A stretch of DNA of 6,825 nucleotides, from assembly GCA_011523195.1 (NCBI GenBank), contig WTHH01000398.1, positions 1 to 6,825 of the forward strand, in the 5' to 3' direction. Below the pieces are notes generated by a model that saw only the letters and a list, made by a program, of their open reading frames with translations, was not told where the DNA came from and searched no databases. The position numbers and the translations under genes were made by a program. The stretch is from Verrucomicrobiales bacterium (GTDB taxonomy: Bacteria; Verrucomicrobiota; Verrucomicrobiia; Limisphaerales; UBA1096). Positions 1 through 6,262 of the stretch are shown piece after piece (positions within the stretch are counted from its first letter, which is position 1; the number at the start of each line of letters is the position of its first letter).

Positions 1-49
1 GGACAAGATCGAGCCGATACTGCAGCGGATTCTACGGCGCGGAAAATAG
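1..49 (+). CDS. C-terminal tail of an unidentified protein (5' truncated)
   Basis: Reading from base 2, sixteen codons run without interruption and end in TAG at 47-49, giving the tail DKIEPILQRILRRGK. The basic, amphipathic ending looks like a genuine protein C-terminus, and the sequence changes character right after the stop into repeat-like intergenic DNA. The fragment is too short to identify a family or to exclude a chance open frame. No function is proposed. Confidence 0.4.
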   Translation, partial: DKIEPILQRILRRGK

Positions 50-50
50 G

Positions 51-68
51 ACGCAGATGAACGCAGAT
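51..68. repeat. Two-copy direct repeat ACGCAGAT, 10-bp period
   Basis: ACGCAGAT occurs at 51-58 and again at 61-68, separated by GA, directly after the stop at 47-49. From memory, phrases of this kind (ACGCAGATGAACGCAGAT) recur between genes in several environmental bacterial lineages. Here only two units are present, so it may be a short remnant. Nothing shows a coding role. Confidence 0.5.
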
Positions 69-106
69 TGGGAGGATCATAAAAGGATCTAAACCAAGTG
101 CCTTTT

Positions 107-133
107 CCTTCGCGGCCTTCGCGGCTTCGCGTG
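107..133. repeat. 9-bp tandem repeat CCTTCGCGG, about three units
   Basis: CCTTCGCGG is present exactly at 107-115 and 116-124, and is followed by a decayed third unit CTTCGCGTG at 125-133. It lies between the end of the upstream gene and the 3' end of the HicB-like gene, outside any supported coding frame. On the other strand it reads as GCGAAGG units, similar to intergenic 9-mer arrays I recall from other environmental genomes. The match is from memory and was not searched. Confidence 0.6.
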
Positions 134-172
134 AGTTATTTCGAGAAGGAGGGAGGAGGTACGAGGACGGTA

Positions 173-466
173 TTATCCGCGTACGTCTGAAAACTTGAAA
201 CTGAAAACTAAACACTCTCCCTCGTTTGGTTGGGCAGGGATCGCCTCACGCATGAGTCTCGTGCTGGGCGGTGGAAGCGTTTTTCCCTTTGACTCCAATT
301 CCACGATTTCTTCTTCCACCAGAGTGCAAAGTTTTTTGTAGGCGTCCGCTTCGGTTTCTGCGTGGCAAACGCCACCCCATGGGAACAAGTTCGGACAGTA
401 GCCCACGTAAAGTGCGTCGGTTTCCTCCCACTTGACGAACTTGAGGTACTGGTTTTGAGCCTTCAT
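173..466 (-). CDS. HicB-like antitoxin (solo)
   Basis: This 97-residue protein has the compact HicB pattern. A first strand (YLKFVKWEE, residues 7-15) is followed by a second strand with YVGYCPNL (20-27). A helix of acidic and hydrophobic residues (37-60) then leads to an EL-x-x-KGK-x-LPPP ending (56-67). In known HicAB pairs this fold binds and blocks the HicA mRNA interferase. No C-terminal helix-turn-helix or ribbon-helix-helix domain is visible; residues 68-97 resemble nothing I know, and the last ~12 are encoded by a CTGAAAACT-type repeat. The start at 466 is the only ATG, GTG or TTG in this frame after an upstream stop, but its ribosome-binding site is weak (AAAGAAAA). No intact hicA was found on either side. 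It may be an orphan antitoxin or a HicB-fold protein of other function. It is transcribed away from uvrA. Confidence 0.7.
   Translation of the reverse strand: MKAQNQYLKFVKWEETDALYVGYCPNLFPWGGVCHAETEADAYKKLCTLVEEEIVELESKGKTLPPPSTRLMREAIPAQPNEGECLVFSFKFSDVRG
187..209. repeat. CTGAAAACT short repeat inside the 3' end of the HicB-like gene
   Basis: CTGAAAACT occurs at 187-195 and 201-209, joined by a related TGAAACT. The AT-rich, low-complexity run differs sharply from the GC-rich coding DNA nearby. It is read on the - strand as part of the Phe-rich tail (LVFSFKFS) of the HicB-like protein, so the present stop may lie inside invading or intergenic repeat DNA. Confidence 0.5.
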
Positions 467-537
467 GAATCGATTTTCTTTATGGCGTCCTTTACCTGTC
501 GCAACGGTATCGCTTGGCGTCAGTTCTTTCGCGTCCG

Positions 538-566
538 TTGGAATTTAGAGCACTCAACTTTTTTAT
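538..566 (+). promoter_or_regulatory. Weak candidate sigma-70-type promoter for the uvrA operon
   Basis: TTGGAA (538-543) and TTTTAT (561-566) are 17 bp apart. Each matches four of six positions of the TTGACA/TATAAT consensus. This lies in the only non-coding stretch upstream of uvrA, but matches of this quality arise by chance. No E. coli-type (CTGT-N8-ACAG) or Bacillus-type (GAAC-N4-GTTC) SOS box was seen between 467 and 642, so LexA control cannot be claimed. Confidence 0.2.
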
Positions 567-599
567 CCCAGCCACATTTTGAGGTTCTGCTATTCCTCA

Positions 600-613
600 C
601 GCTTGGCCAAGCG
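600..613. repeat. Palindrome CGCTTGGCCAAGCG, intergenic copy
   Basis: A perfect 14-bp palindrome lies 29 bp upstream of the uvrA start codon. It is the only intergenic member of the family seen in this window. In RNA it could fold as a 5-bp stem with a GGCC loop close to the uvrA ribosome-binding region. A role in uvrA translation is possible, but the coding copies argue for a genome-wide DNA-level function. Confidence 0.85.
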
Positions 614-642
614 CTGGGGGCGGTTTACGATGCACCTTTACG

Positions 643-3561
643 GTGGCCAAGGGGTTGATCAAAATTTCCGGTGCGCGAGAGCATAATCTCAAGAATCTTT
701 CGCTCGAGATCCCGCGTGACCAATTGGTGGTGATCACCGGGCCAAGTGGCTCGGGCAAGTCGTCGCTGGCGTTTGACACGCTGTTCGCCGAGGGACAGCG
801 TAAATACGTCGAAACGCTCTCCTCATATGCACGGCAGTTTTTGGATCAACTGCAAAAGCCGGACATCGACCACATCGAGGGTCTCTCGCCGGCGATCGCG
901 ATCGAGCAGCGTTCCTCCGGTGGCAACCCGCGTTCGACCATCGCCACGACGACTGAGATTTACGACTACCTGCGGCTACTGTTCGCCAATGTCGGCCAGG
1001 CACATTGCCCTGAGAGTGGTGAGCCGATCTCTAGCCTTACGACAAGTGACATCATCGAGCAGTTGCTTGGTTTGCCGGAGGATACACGGGTGATGCTGCT
1101 CGCGCCGGTGGTGGAAAATCAAAAGGGCGAGTTTCGTGACGTGCTGGAAAAACTGGCGCGGGAGGGGTTCGTCCGGGCACGGATCGACGGCGAGTTGACG
1201 GAGCTGGAGGCAAACGCGCGGGTGCCGCTTGATGGGAAAAAGAAACACTCCATCGAGGTCGTGGTCGACCGGTTGATCGTCAGCGACAAGGCGCGCGGGC
1301 GCCTGGCTGACTCGGTCGAGACCTGCCTGAAGTGGGGCGAGGGAACCATCGTGGCACTGCACCAGACTCCTGATCTCGAGCGAACCCAGTGGCGGGAGAG
1401 CCGGTTGTCCAACAGGTTGACCAGCCCGGGAACCGGCAGGAGCTACGACCCGATGACGCCGAAGCATTTTTCGTTCAACTCACCTTACGGCGCCTGCCCG
1501 GCCTGCTCGGGGCTTGGCCAACGGCCGGTGTTCGACGAAGGGTTGATGGTGGGCGACCCGGAAAAATCGCTGGACGATGGCGTCATTCTGCCCTGGACAA
1601 AGGGCGGTGCAAGGATGGTTGCTCATTACAATGGACTGCTAAAGGCGATCGCTGCGCATTACGGACAGGACTTGGCCAAGCCGTACCGCCGCTTGGCCAA
1701 GCGCTTCAAGGAGACGCTGTTTCACGGCTCGGGCGAGGAGGAGATTTCTTTTTCATTCACTCGCGCCGGCAAGGAAACGGTGACCGCCAAGCCGTTCGAG
1801 GGGATTTTGGCCAATCTCAGCCGGTTGTTTGATGAGACTAGTAGCGAGACCACGAGGAGACGGCTTCGGGCATTCATGAGCCCGCAGGCCTGTGAGTCGT
1901 GTGGCGGTCAACGTCTGCGCGAGGAAGTGCTGGCCGTGACGCTGTCTAGTGAACATCAACCAGACGGGGAATTTCGGTTTGGCGGCTTGTCGATCATGGA
2001 CGTTTGCCGGTTGTCGATCGATGAGGCGCTTGTGTTTTTTTGCGGTCTGCAGCTCGATGAATTGGGCGAAAAAATTGCGGCGGACGTGATCGGAGAGATC
2101 ACCTCACGGCTTCGATTTTTGCAAAACGTTGGGCTGGGTTATCTGAACCTCAATCGCACGAGCGGCACGCTCAGCGGAGGGGAGGCGCAGCGGATCCGGT
2201 TGGCTACGCAGATTGGCGCCGGGCTGGTCGGTGTGCTGTACATTCTCGACGAGCCGAGCATTGGCCTGCACGCGCGCGACAATGAGCAGTTGCTTAAGAC
2301 GCTCGAGGGCCTGCGCGACTTGGGCAACACTGTCCTGGTGGTCGAGCACGACGAGGAGACCGTACGGCGTGCGGATCACGTGATCGACATGGGGCCGGGA
2401 GCCGGAGCGCACGGGGGCGAGGTGGTCGCGGCCGGCTCGCTGGCCAGTGTTCTGGCCGACAAGAAGTCGCTCACGGCGAAGTATCTGCGGGGAGATTACC
2501 AGATTGATGTGCCCGCGGATCGTGTCGGGCCGAACAGCGCACGTGGATTCATCGAGGTGATCGGCGCGACGGAAAACAACCTGAAGAACGTCCACCTGAA
2601 GGTGCCGCTAGGGACGATCACATGCGTGACTGGCGTTAGCGGTTCCGGCAAAAGTACACTGGTCGACGACGTGCTGCGCCGGGCGTTGTTCCGGAAATTT
2701 TACAAGTCGAAGGATCGGCCCGGCGCGTTTGATCAACTGCGCGGCGAGGAGGCGCTGGGCAAAGTGATCGTCGTTGACCAGTCGCCGATCGGCCGGACAC
2801 CGCGCAGCAACCCGGCGACTTACACCGGGATTTTCAATCAGATTCGCGACCTGTTTGCCGCGCTTCCGGCGTCGAAGATTCGCGGCTACGGGGCGAGCCG
2901 ATTTAGCTTCAACGTCAAGGGCGGTCGCTGCGAAAAGTGTCAGGGCGGCGGTGTGCTGAAAATCGAGATGAATTTCCTGCCGCCGATCTACGTGACGTGC
3001 GAGTCGTGCAACGGCCGACGTTACAACCGCGAGACACTGGAAATTCATTACAAGGGCCGAAATATTTCCGACGTGCTCGAGATGACCGTCGACGAGGCGA
3101 TGACGTTCTTTCGGGCGGTGCCAAAAATCTGCGACCCGTGTGCCACGCTTTCCGAGGTGGGCCTGGGCTACCTGAAGCTGGGACAGCAGGGCACGACGCT
3201 GAGCGGCGGTGAGGCGCAGCGCATCAAGCTGGCAACCGAGTTGACAAAGCAGTCGCGCGACCACGCGCTATTCATTTTGGATGAACCGACGACCGGTCTG
3301 CACTTTCATGATGTGGCCCGACTGGTGGATGTGCTTGTGCGGTTGCGGGATGCCAACAACACCCTCATCGTGATCGAGCACAACATGGATATCATCAAGT
3401 CCGCGGATTGGGTGATTGATTTGGGGCCGGAAGGAGGCAACGATGGCGGCCGGATCGTTGCCGAGGGGCCGCCGGAACGGATCGCCGCCGCGCCGGGAAG
3501 CCACACTGGACGGTTCCTCGCCGGTGCACTTGGCATGGAGCATCTGCTGGAAGGAAAATGA
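643..3561 (+). CDS. uvrA: UvrA, excinuclease ABC subunit A
   Basis: UvrA is the dimeric ABC-type ATPase that finds bulky DNA damage and loads UvrB in nucleotide excision repair. This 972-residue protein is near the usual length and has both ATPase halves. Walker A motifs are at 33-41 (GPSGSGKSS) and 664-672 (GVSGSGKST). LSGGEAQR signatures are at 510-517 and 853-860, each followed by Walker B (532-537 and 876-881, ending LDE). The C-terminal zinc finger is complete (Cys763, 766, 786, 789), and CESC at 417-420 is present. The N-proximal finger keeps only Cys285/Cys288; the earlier CxxC pair of E. coli UvrA is missing, with no cysteine between 254 and 284. The start is GTG: upstream the frame has no ATG, GTG or TTG back to a stop at 580, and the family normally begins about ten residues before the HNLKN motif. 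No strong Shine-Dalgarno is visible; GGGGGCGG ends about 19 bp upstream. The TGA overlaps the next ATG. Confidence 0.98.
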   Translation: MAKGLIKISGAREHNLKNLSLEIPRDQLVVITGPSGSGKSSLAFDTLFAEGQRKYVETLSSYARQFLDQLQKPDIDHIEGLSPAIAIEQRSSGGNPRSTIATTTEIYDYLRLLFANVGQAHCPESGEPISSLTTSDIIEQLLGLPEDTRVMLLAPVVENQKGEFRDVLEKLAREGFVRARIDGELTELEANARVPLDGKKKHSIEVVVDRLIVSDKARGRLADSVETCLKWGEGTIVALHQTPDLERTQWRESRLSNRLTSPGTGRSYDPMTPKHFSFNSPYGACPACSGLGQRPVFDEGLMVGDPEKSLDDGVILPWTKGGARMVAHYNGLLKAIAAHYGQDLAKPYRRLAKRFKETLFHGSGEEEISFSFTRAGKETVTAKPFEGILANLSRLFDETSSETTRRRLRAFMSPQACESCGGQRLREEVLAVTLSSEHQPDGEFRFGGLSIMDVCRLSIDEALVFFCGLQLDELGEKIAADVIGEITSRLRFLQNVGLGYLNLNRTSGTLSGGEAQRIRLATQIGAGLVGVLYILDEPSIGLHARDNEQLLKTLEGLRDLGNTVLVVEHDEETVRRADHVIDMGPGAGAHGGEVVAAGSLASVLADKKSLTAKYLRGDYQIDVPADRVGPNSARGFIEVIGATENNLKNVHLKVPLGTITCVTGVSGSGKSTLVDDVLRRALFRKFYKSKDRPGAFDQLRGEEALGKVIVVDQSPIGRTPRSNPATYTGIFNQIRDLFAALPASKIRGYGASRFSFNVKGGRCEKCQGGGVLKIEMNFLPPIYVTCESCNGRRYNRETLEIHYKGRNISDVLEMTVDEAMTFFRAVPKICDPCATLSEVGLGYLKLGQQGTTLSGGEAQRIKLATELTKQSRDHALFILDEPTTGLHFHDVARLVDVLVRLRDANNTLIVIEHNMDIIKSADWVIDLGPEGGNDGGRIVAEGPPERIAAAPGSHTGRFLAGALGMEHLLEGK
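1671..1703. repeat. Two palindrome copies inside uvrA, 20 bp apart
   Basis: The exact 14-mer CGCTTGGCCAAGCG is at 1690-1703. Its 10-bp core CTTGGCCAAG is also at 1671-1680, so the two are spaced 20 bp, roughly two helical turns. Both are read in the same frame, as D-LAK-P and R-RLAKR-F. From memory of E. coli UvrA, this stretch before the GSG-x-E motif has the same length there, so the palindrome seems to have replaced sequence in a tolerant part of the insertion-domain region rather than lengthened it. Confidence 0.85.
3549..3555 (+). promoter_or_regulatory. Ribosome binding site and ATGA translational coupling
   Basis: GGAAGGA lies in the last codons of uvrA, 2 bp before the ATG at 3558. 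That spacing is shorter than ideal. The ATG shares four bases with the uvrA TGA (ATGA), an arrangement that normally lets ribosomes finishing uvrA reinitiate on the next gene. This supports co-expression of the two genes. Confidence 0.65.
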
Positions 3562-6260
3562 GATCACCGACTCGAACATTGCTGATTGCGTTGAGCCTGA
3601 CCGTCACGGCGGCCGCGCTTGGCCAAGCGGAGACCCCGGCCGGGGCGCAGTCGGAGGTGCGGGCGCGACTGGCGTTCGACGTGGCTAAGCGGTTTTTCCG
3701 GAACGATAACTATGCCTCCGCCATTGAGCGACTGGAGGCGTTCGTGCTGCTGTATCCCGACTCGGCGCTCAAGCCGGAGGCAGTGTTGCTGGAAAATCAG
3801 GCGCGATTCCAACTGAGCCAATTCGAGGCCATGGTCACCGAGCTTCAGGCAGGGCTATCCACGGCGGGCACCTGGTCGGATCGTTACCTGTTCTGGATCG
3901 GCGAGGCCCAGTTTGCGCTTAGCCAATTCGCCAAGGCGGCTGAGGCGTACGGGCTGTTGATGGAGAATTATCCGGAGTCCGCCCGGGCACTGGAGGCTGC
4001 GCTTGGTCAGGCGCAGGCCTACTATCAACTTGATGAACTGAAGCAGTTGATCGCCACGCTGGAGCCGGCGGATGGGCCGTTTCAAAAATCTGCCAATGCC
4101 ACGCCCACTGCGGAACTAGTCATCGACGGTCGCCTGCTTTTGGCCAATGCTTACTTTGAGTTGAAGGAGCTTGGTGCGGCGCGGTTGCTGCTCGAAAACC
4201 TTTCGGACGAAGGCCTGACCCCGGAGCGGTTTTGGCAGAAGTATCACCTGCTCGCCTCGGTGTATCTTGCCGAGAAAAGTCTCGATCAGGCGTTGAGCGG
4301 GGCGACGAATCTTGTGCAACTGGCCCGGGGGATCGCGGACCCGGTTTTCACCGCGCGCTCGGCTGATTTTCACGGCGATGTCCTGCGTGAAATGGAAAAG
4401 CCGGACGATGCCATCTCGGTTTACGAGCAAAACCTGACCACCAACACACCGGTAGATTGGCGCCGGTCGGCCCTGTTGAAAATTGCCAACGTGTACGTGG
4501 AGGGGAACCGGCTTAGCAACGCCATACAGCGGCTGGAGAGGTTTTTTATTCAGCACCCCAACGATCCCGCGACCGGCCTGTCGCACATGACACTGGGCGA
4601 GCTTCGGTTGCGCCAATTCTACGCGCTGCCGGAAGCCGGGAAGCCGAAGTCGACCAACCTGTTGAGCGAGGCGATCGGGCATTTCGACGTGGTGCTGCAG
4701 TCCGGCTCGGACAAGGACTTGCTGGGCAAATCGTGGGCCGGGCGCGGCTGGTCATTGTGGGAGTGGAGCGTGCTGTCCGGGCGAGCGTTTCAAATCAAGG
4801 CGGCCGGAGATGCGTTCATGAATGCCGTTCAAGAGCTGCCGCGTTCGCGTGAGCAGGCGGTGGCGCAGTTCAAGGTCGCTGATTGTTTGTTTGAGGGATC
4901 CGAGCACGCCTCCGCGATCAGCAACTACTGGGCGGCCATCAACATCACCACCAACACGGTCGGCCGCGACGATCGACTGGTGGATCGGGCGCTGTACCAG
5001 ATCGTTCGATCCGGCGTGGTTCGGCTCGATCTGCCCAGCGCGGGTCAGGCGGTCAGCAACCTGCTCGAGTGGTTCCCGAACAGTTATTACAGCGACCGCA
5101 GCATGCTGCTCTACGGGCAGTCGCTCAACCGCCAGGGCAAACCGTCGGAGGCTCGCGAGGTGCTGGCCTCTTTCGCCAAGGCCTTCCCGCAATCGTCGCT
5201 GCTCGCGGAGACGCGCCTGGCTGTTGCGAGAACGCACGTCATGGACGGTAGCTGGGTTTCATCCATTCTTGAGTACGACCGGTGGGTGACCAATTACCCC
5301 GCTCACAAGGCACTGTCGCAGGCGGAGTTCGATCGCGCCTGGCTGAATCATCAGGCCGGCAACTCGGCCAAGGCGTTTCAACTGTTCACGAATTACATCG
5401 AGCGATTCCCGACCAACCACCTCGCGCCGCTGGCGCAAAAGTGGATTGCCGACTTTCATTTTCAGTCCGGCAAATTCGCCGAGGCGGAGCAGGTCTATCG
5501 TCGACTTTTTGAAAATACAAACCTTCTCGAACTCGCCGGCGACCTGTCATGGGAGGCTCGCCTGAGTGCGGGGCGATCCGCGTTTTTTCGGCAAAACCAC
5601 GCTGAGGCCGAGACGCTGTTGACTGCGGTCGTCAATGCGACCAACGCGCCGTTGGGCGAGTTGGCGCGGGCCGAGTTTTACCTTGGCGACGTGGCAGCCG
5701 AGCAGACCGCCCGCACGCCGACGAACCTCGTTCAGGCGATCAATCACTACGAACGGGTTGCGATGGAGATGACCAACAGCCCGCTCAACGCCGCGGCGTG
5801 GGGACGCCTGGGCGACTGTCGCCTGCAACTGGGCGAATACGCACAGGCCACGGCGGCGTTTCAGACCGTCACCGAACTTCCCGGGGCGGATGTGACCACC
5901 CGCAGCCAGGCCAAGCTCGGCCTCGCCCGTGTGCTGGCTGGGCAGGCGGATACCGAGGGGGAAACCGATGTGTCGGAGCGCTTTCTGCAGCAGGCCCTCG
6001 ATCACTGCCTCGAGATCGTGTTTGGTGGAAACCTTCGTTCGGCCAACGAGAAGATGGACCCATTCTGGGTGAAGGAAGCAGGACTAATGGCCGGGCGCTT
6101 GGCCAAGCGGCTTGGCCAAGCGGAGCAGGAACGCAAACTCTACACGCGCCTGGCTGAGGAGCTGCCGACGATGCCGCTGTGGCAAGTGAGGCTCGATGCG
6201 CTTAACGGCAAGACCAACACGCCGGTGGCGCCTACGCCCCCACAGCCACCCATGCCCTGA
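3558..6260 (+). CDS. Secreted TPR-repeat protein of unknown function
   Basis: The 900-residue product starts with a Sec-type signal peptide: basic n-region (MRSPTR), hydrophobic core (8-20) and probable signal peptidase I cleavage after LGQA (24). No lipobox cysteine is present, so it should be periplasmic or outer-membrane associated rather than a lipoprotein. The rest is mostly helical TPR or Sel1-like pairs with the typical pattern of G/A, Y/F and a P closing each unit. Clear examples are near 38-68, 109-140, 512-545, 589-620, 627-654 and 745-777. Several short Asn/Thr-rich joints (TTNTP, NATNAP, TPTN, MTNSP) interrupt them. The last 14 residues are Pro-rich. Such proteins act as scaffolds in envelope assembly, for example the YbgF/CpoB and BamD types, but no specific family was recognised and no catalytic motif was seen. 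It is coupled to uvrA by a 4-bp overlap and is followed 2 bp later by the DHPS-like gene. Confidence 0.92.
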   Translation: MRSPTRTLLIALSLTVTAAALGQAETPAGAQSEVRARLAFDVAKRFFRNDNYASAIERLEAFVLLYPDSALKPEAVLLENQARFQLSQFEAMVTELQAGLSTAGTWSDRYLFWIGEAQFALSQFAKAAEAYGLLMENYPESARALEAALGQAQAYYQLDELKQLIATLEPADGPFQKSANATPTAELVIDGRLLLANAYFELKELGAARLLLENLSDEGLTPERFWQKYHLLASVYLAEKSLDQALSGATNLVQLARGIADPVFTARSADFHGDVLREMEKPDDAISVYEQNLTTNTPVDWRRSALLKIANVYVEGNRLSNAIQRLERFFIQHPNDPATGLSHMTLGELRLRQFYALPEAGKPKSTNLLSEAIGHFDVVLQSGSDKDLLGKSWAGRGWSLWEWSVLSGRAFQIKAAGDAFMNAVQELPRSREQAVAQFKVADCLFEGSEHASAISNYWAAINITTNTVGRDDRLVDRALYQIVRSGVVRLDLPSAGQAVSNLLEWFPNSYYSDRSMLLYGQSLNRQGKPSEAREVLASFAKAFPQSSLLAETRLAVARTHVMDGSWVSSILEYDRWVTNYPAHKALSQAEFDRAWLNHQAGNSAKAFQLFTNYIERFPTNHLAPLAQKWIADFHFQSGKFAEAEQVYRRLFENTNLLELAGDLSWEARLSAGRSAFFRQNHAEAETLLTAVVNATNAPLGELARAEFYLGDVAAEQTARTPTNLVQAINHYERVAMEMTNSPLNAAAWGRLGDCRLQLGEYAQATAAFQTVTELPGADVTTRSQAKLGLARVLAGQADTEGETDVSERFLQQALDHCLEIVFGGNLRSANEKMDPFWVKEAGLMAGRLAKRLGQAEQERKLYTRLAEELPTMPLWQVRLDALNGKTNTPVAPTPPQPPMP
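3616..3629. repeat. Palindrome CGCTTGGCCAAGCG at the signal-peptide cleavage region
   Basis: This exact 14-mer is read as A-LGQA-E, the peptide around the predicted signal peptidase site of the TPR protein (residues 20-25). It is followed by GAG, as are the copies at 6110 and 6516, so the wider shared unit is CTTGGCCAAGCGGAG. Signal-peptide ends tolerate small-residue changes, which makes this a plausible permissive site for an invading short element. Confidence 0.85.
6096..6122. repeat. Two abutting palindromes forming a 27-nt inverted repeat
   Basis: An exact copy at 6096-6109 is joined to a 12-bp copy at 6110-6121 followed by G. Together they make 13-bp arms around a single central base (6109), a potential cruciform or RNA hairpin. 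The 13-nt offset makes the same DNA read first as RLAKR and then as LGQAE, giving the peptide GRLAKRLGQAEQE near residue 850 of the TPR protein. No T-tract follows, and the hairpin lies well before the stop, so it is not a standard terminator. Confidence 0.88.
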
Positions 6261-6262
6261 CG

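Noticed and set aside
467..642. Possible intact hicA upstream of the HicB-like gene
   Set aside because: All three - strand frames contain stops or lack a start, and none reaches the ~60 residues of HicA. Only vague resemblance remains.
655..657. Alternative TTG start for uvrA giving an N-terminus at LIKISGA
   Set aside because: It fits the family length, but the upstream purines are too close. The GTG at 643 is the first possible start and fits as well.
630..686. Short leader ORF (ATG at 630, 18 codons) overlapping the uvrA start, with GGGGGC about 9 bp upstream
   Set aside because: The spacing looks good, but a frame this short is common by chance and the peptide shows no attenuator-like codon run.
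892..1652. GCGATCGC (HIP1-like octamer) at 892 and 1645
   Set aside because: Two copies of an 8-mer in GC-rich uvrA coding DNA need no special explanation, unlike the 14-mer family.
2035..2041. Run of seven T in uvrA as a frameshift or slippage site
   Set aside because: The frame continues through V-F-F-C into conserved UvrA sequence, and no alternative frame is extended after it.
2608..3264. 218-codon open frame on the - strand opposite uvrA
   Set aside because: It mirrors the conserved second ATPase half of UvrA. Its Arg/Ala/Leu-rich composition is typical of antisense frames in GC-rich genes.
4000..4013. CGCTTGGTCAGGCG as another palindrome copy
   Set aside because: It has two mismatches, and its LGQAQ peptide fits a normal TPR helix, so it may be chance. 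It is mentioned only as weak support.
4116..4682. 188-codon open frame on the - strand opposite the TPR gene
   Set aside because: It has no recognisable domain or ribosome-binding site, and the + strand frame is well supported by signal peptide, TPR pattern and operon spacing.
6096..6260. Hairpin at 6096-6122 as a rho-independent terminator for the operon
   Set aside because: There is no T-tract after it, it lies over 130 bp before the TPR stop, and the next gene begins 2 bp after that stop.
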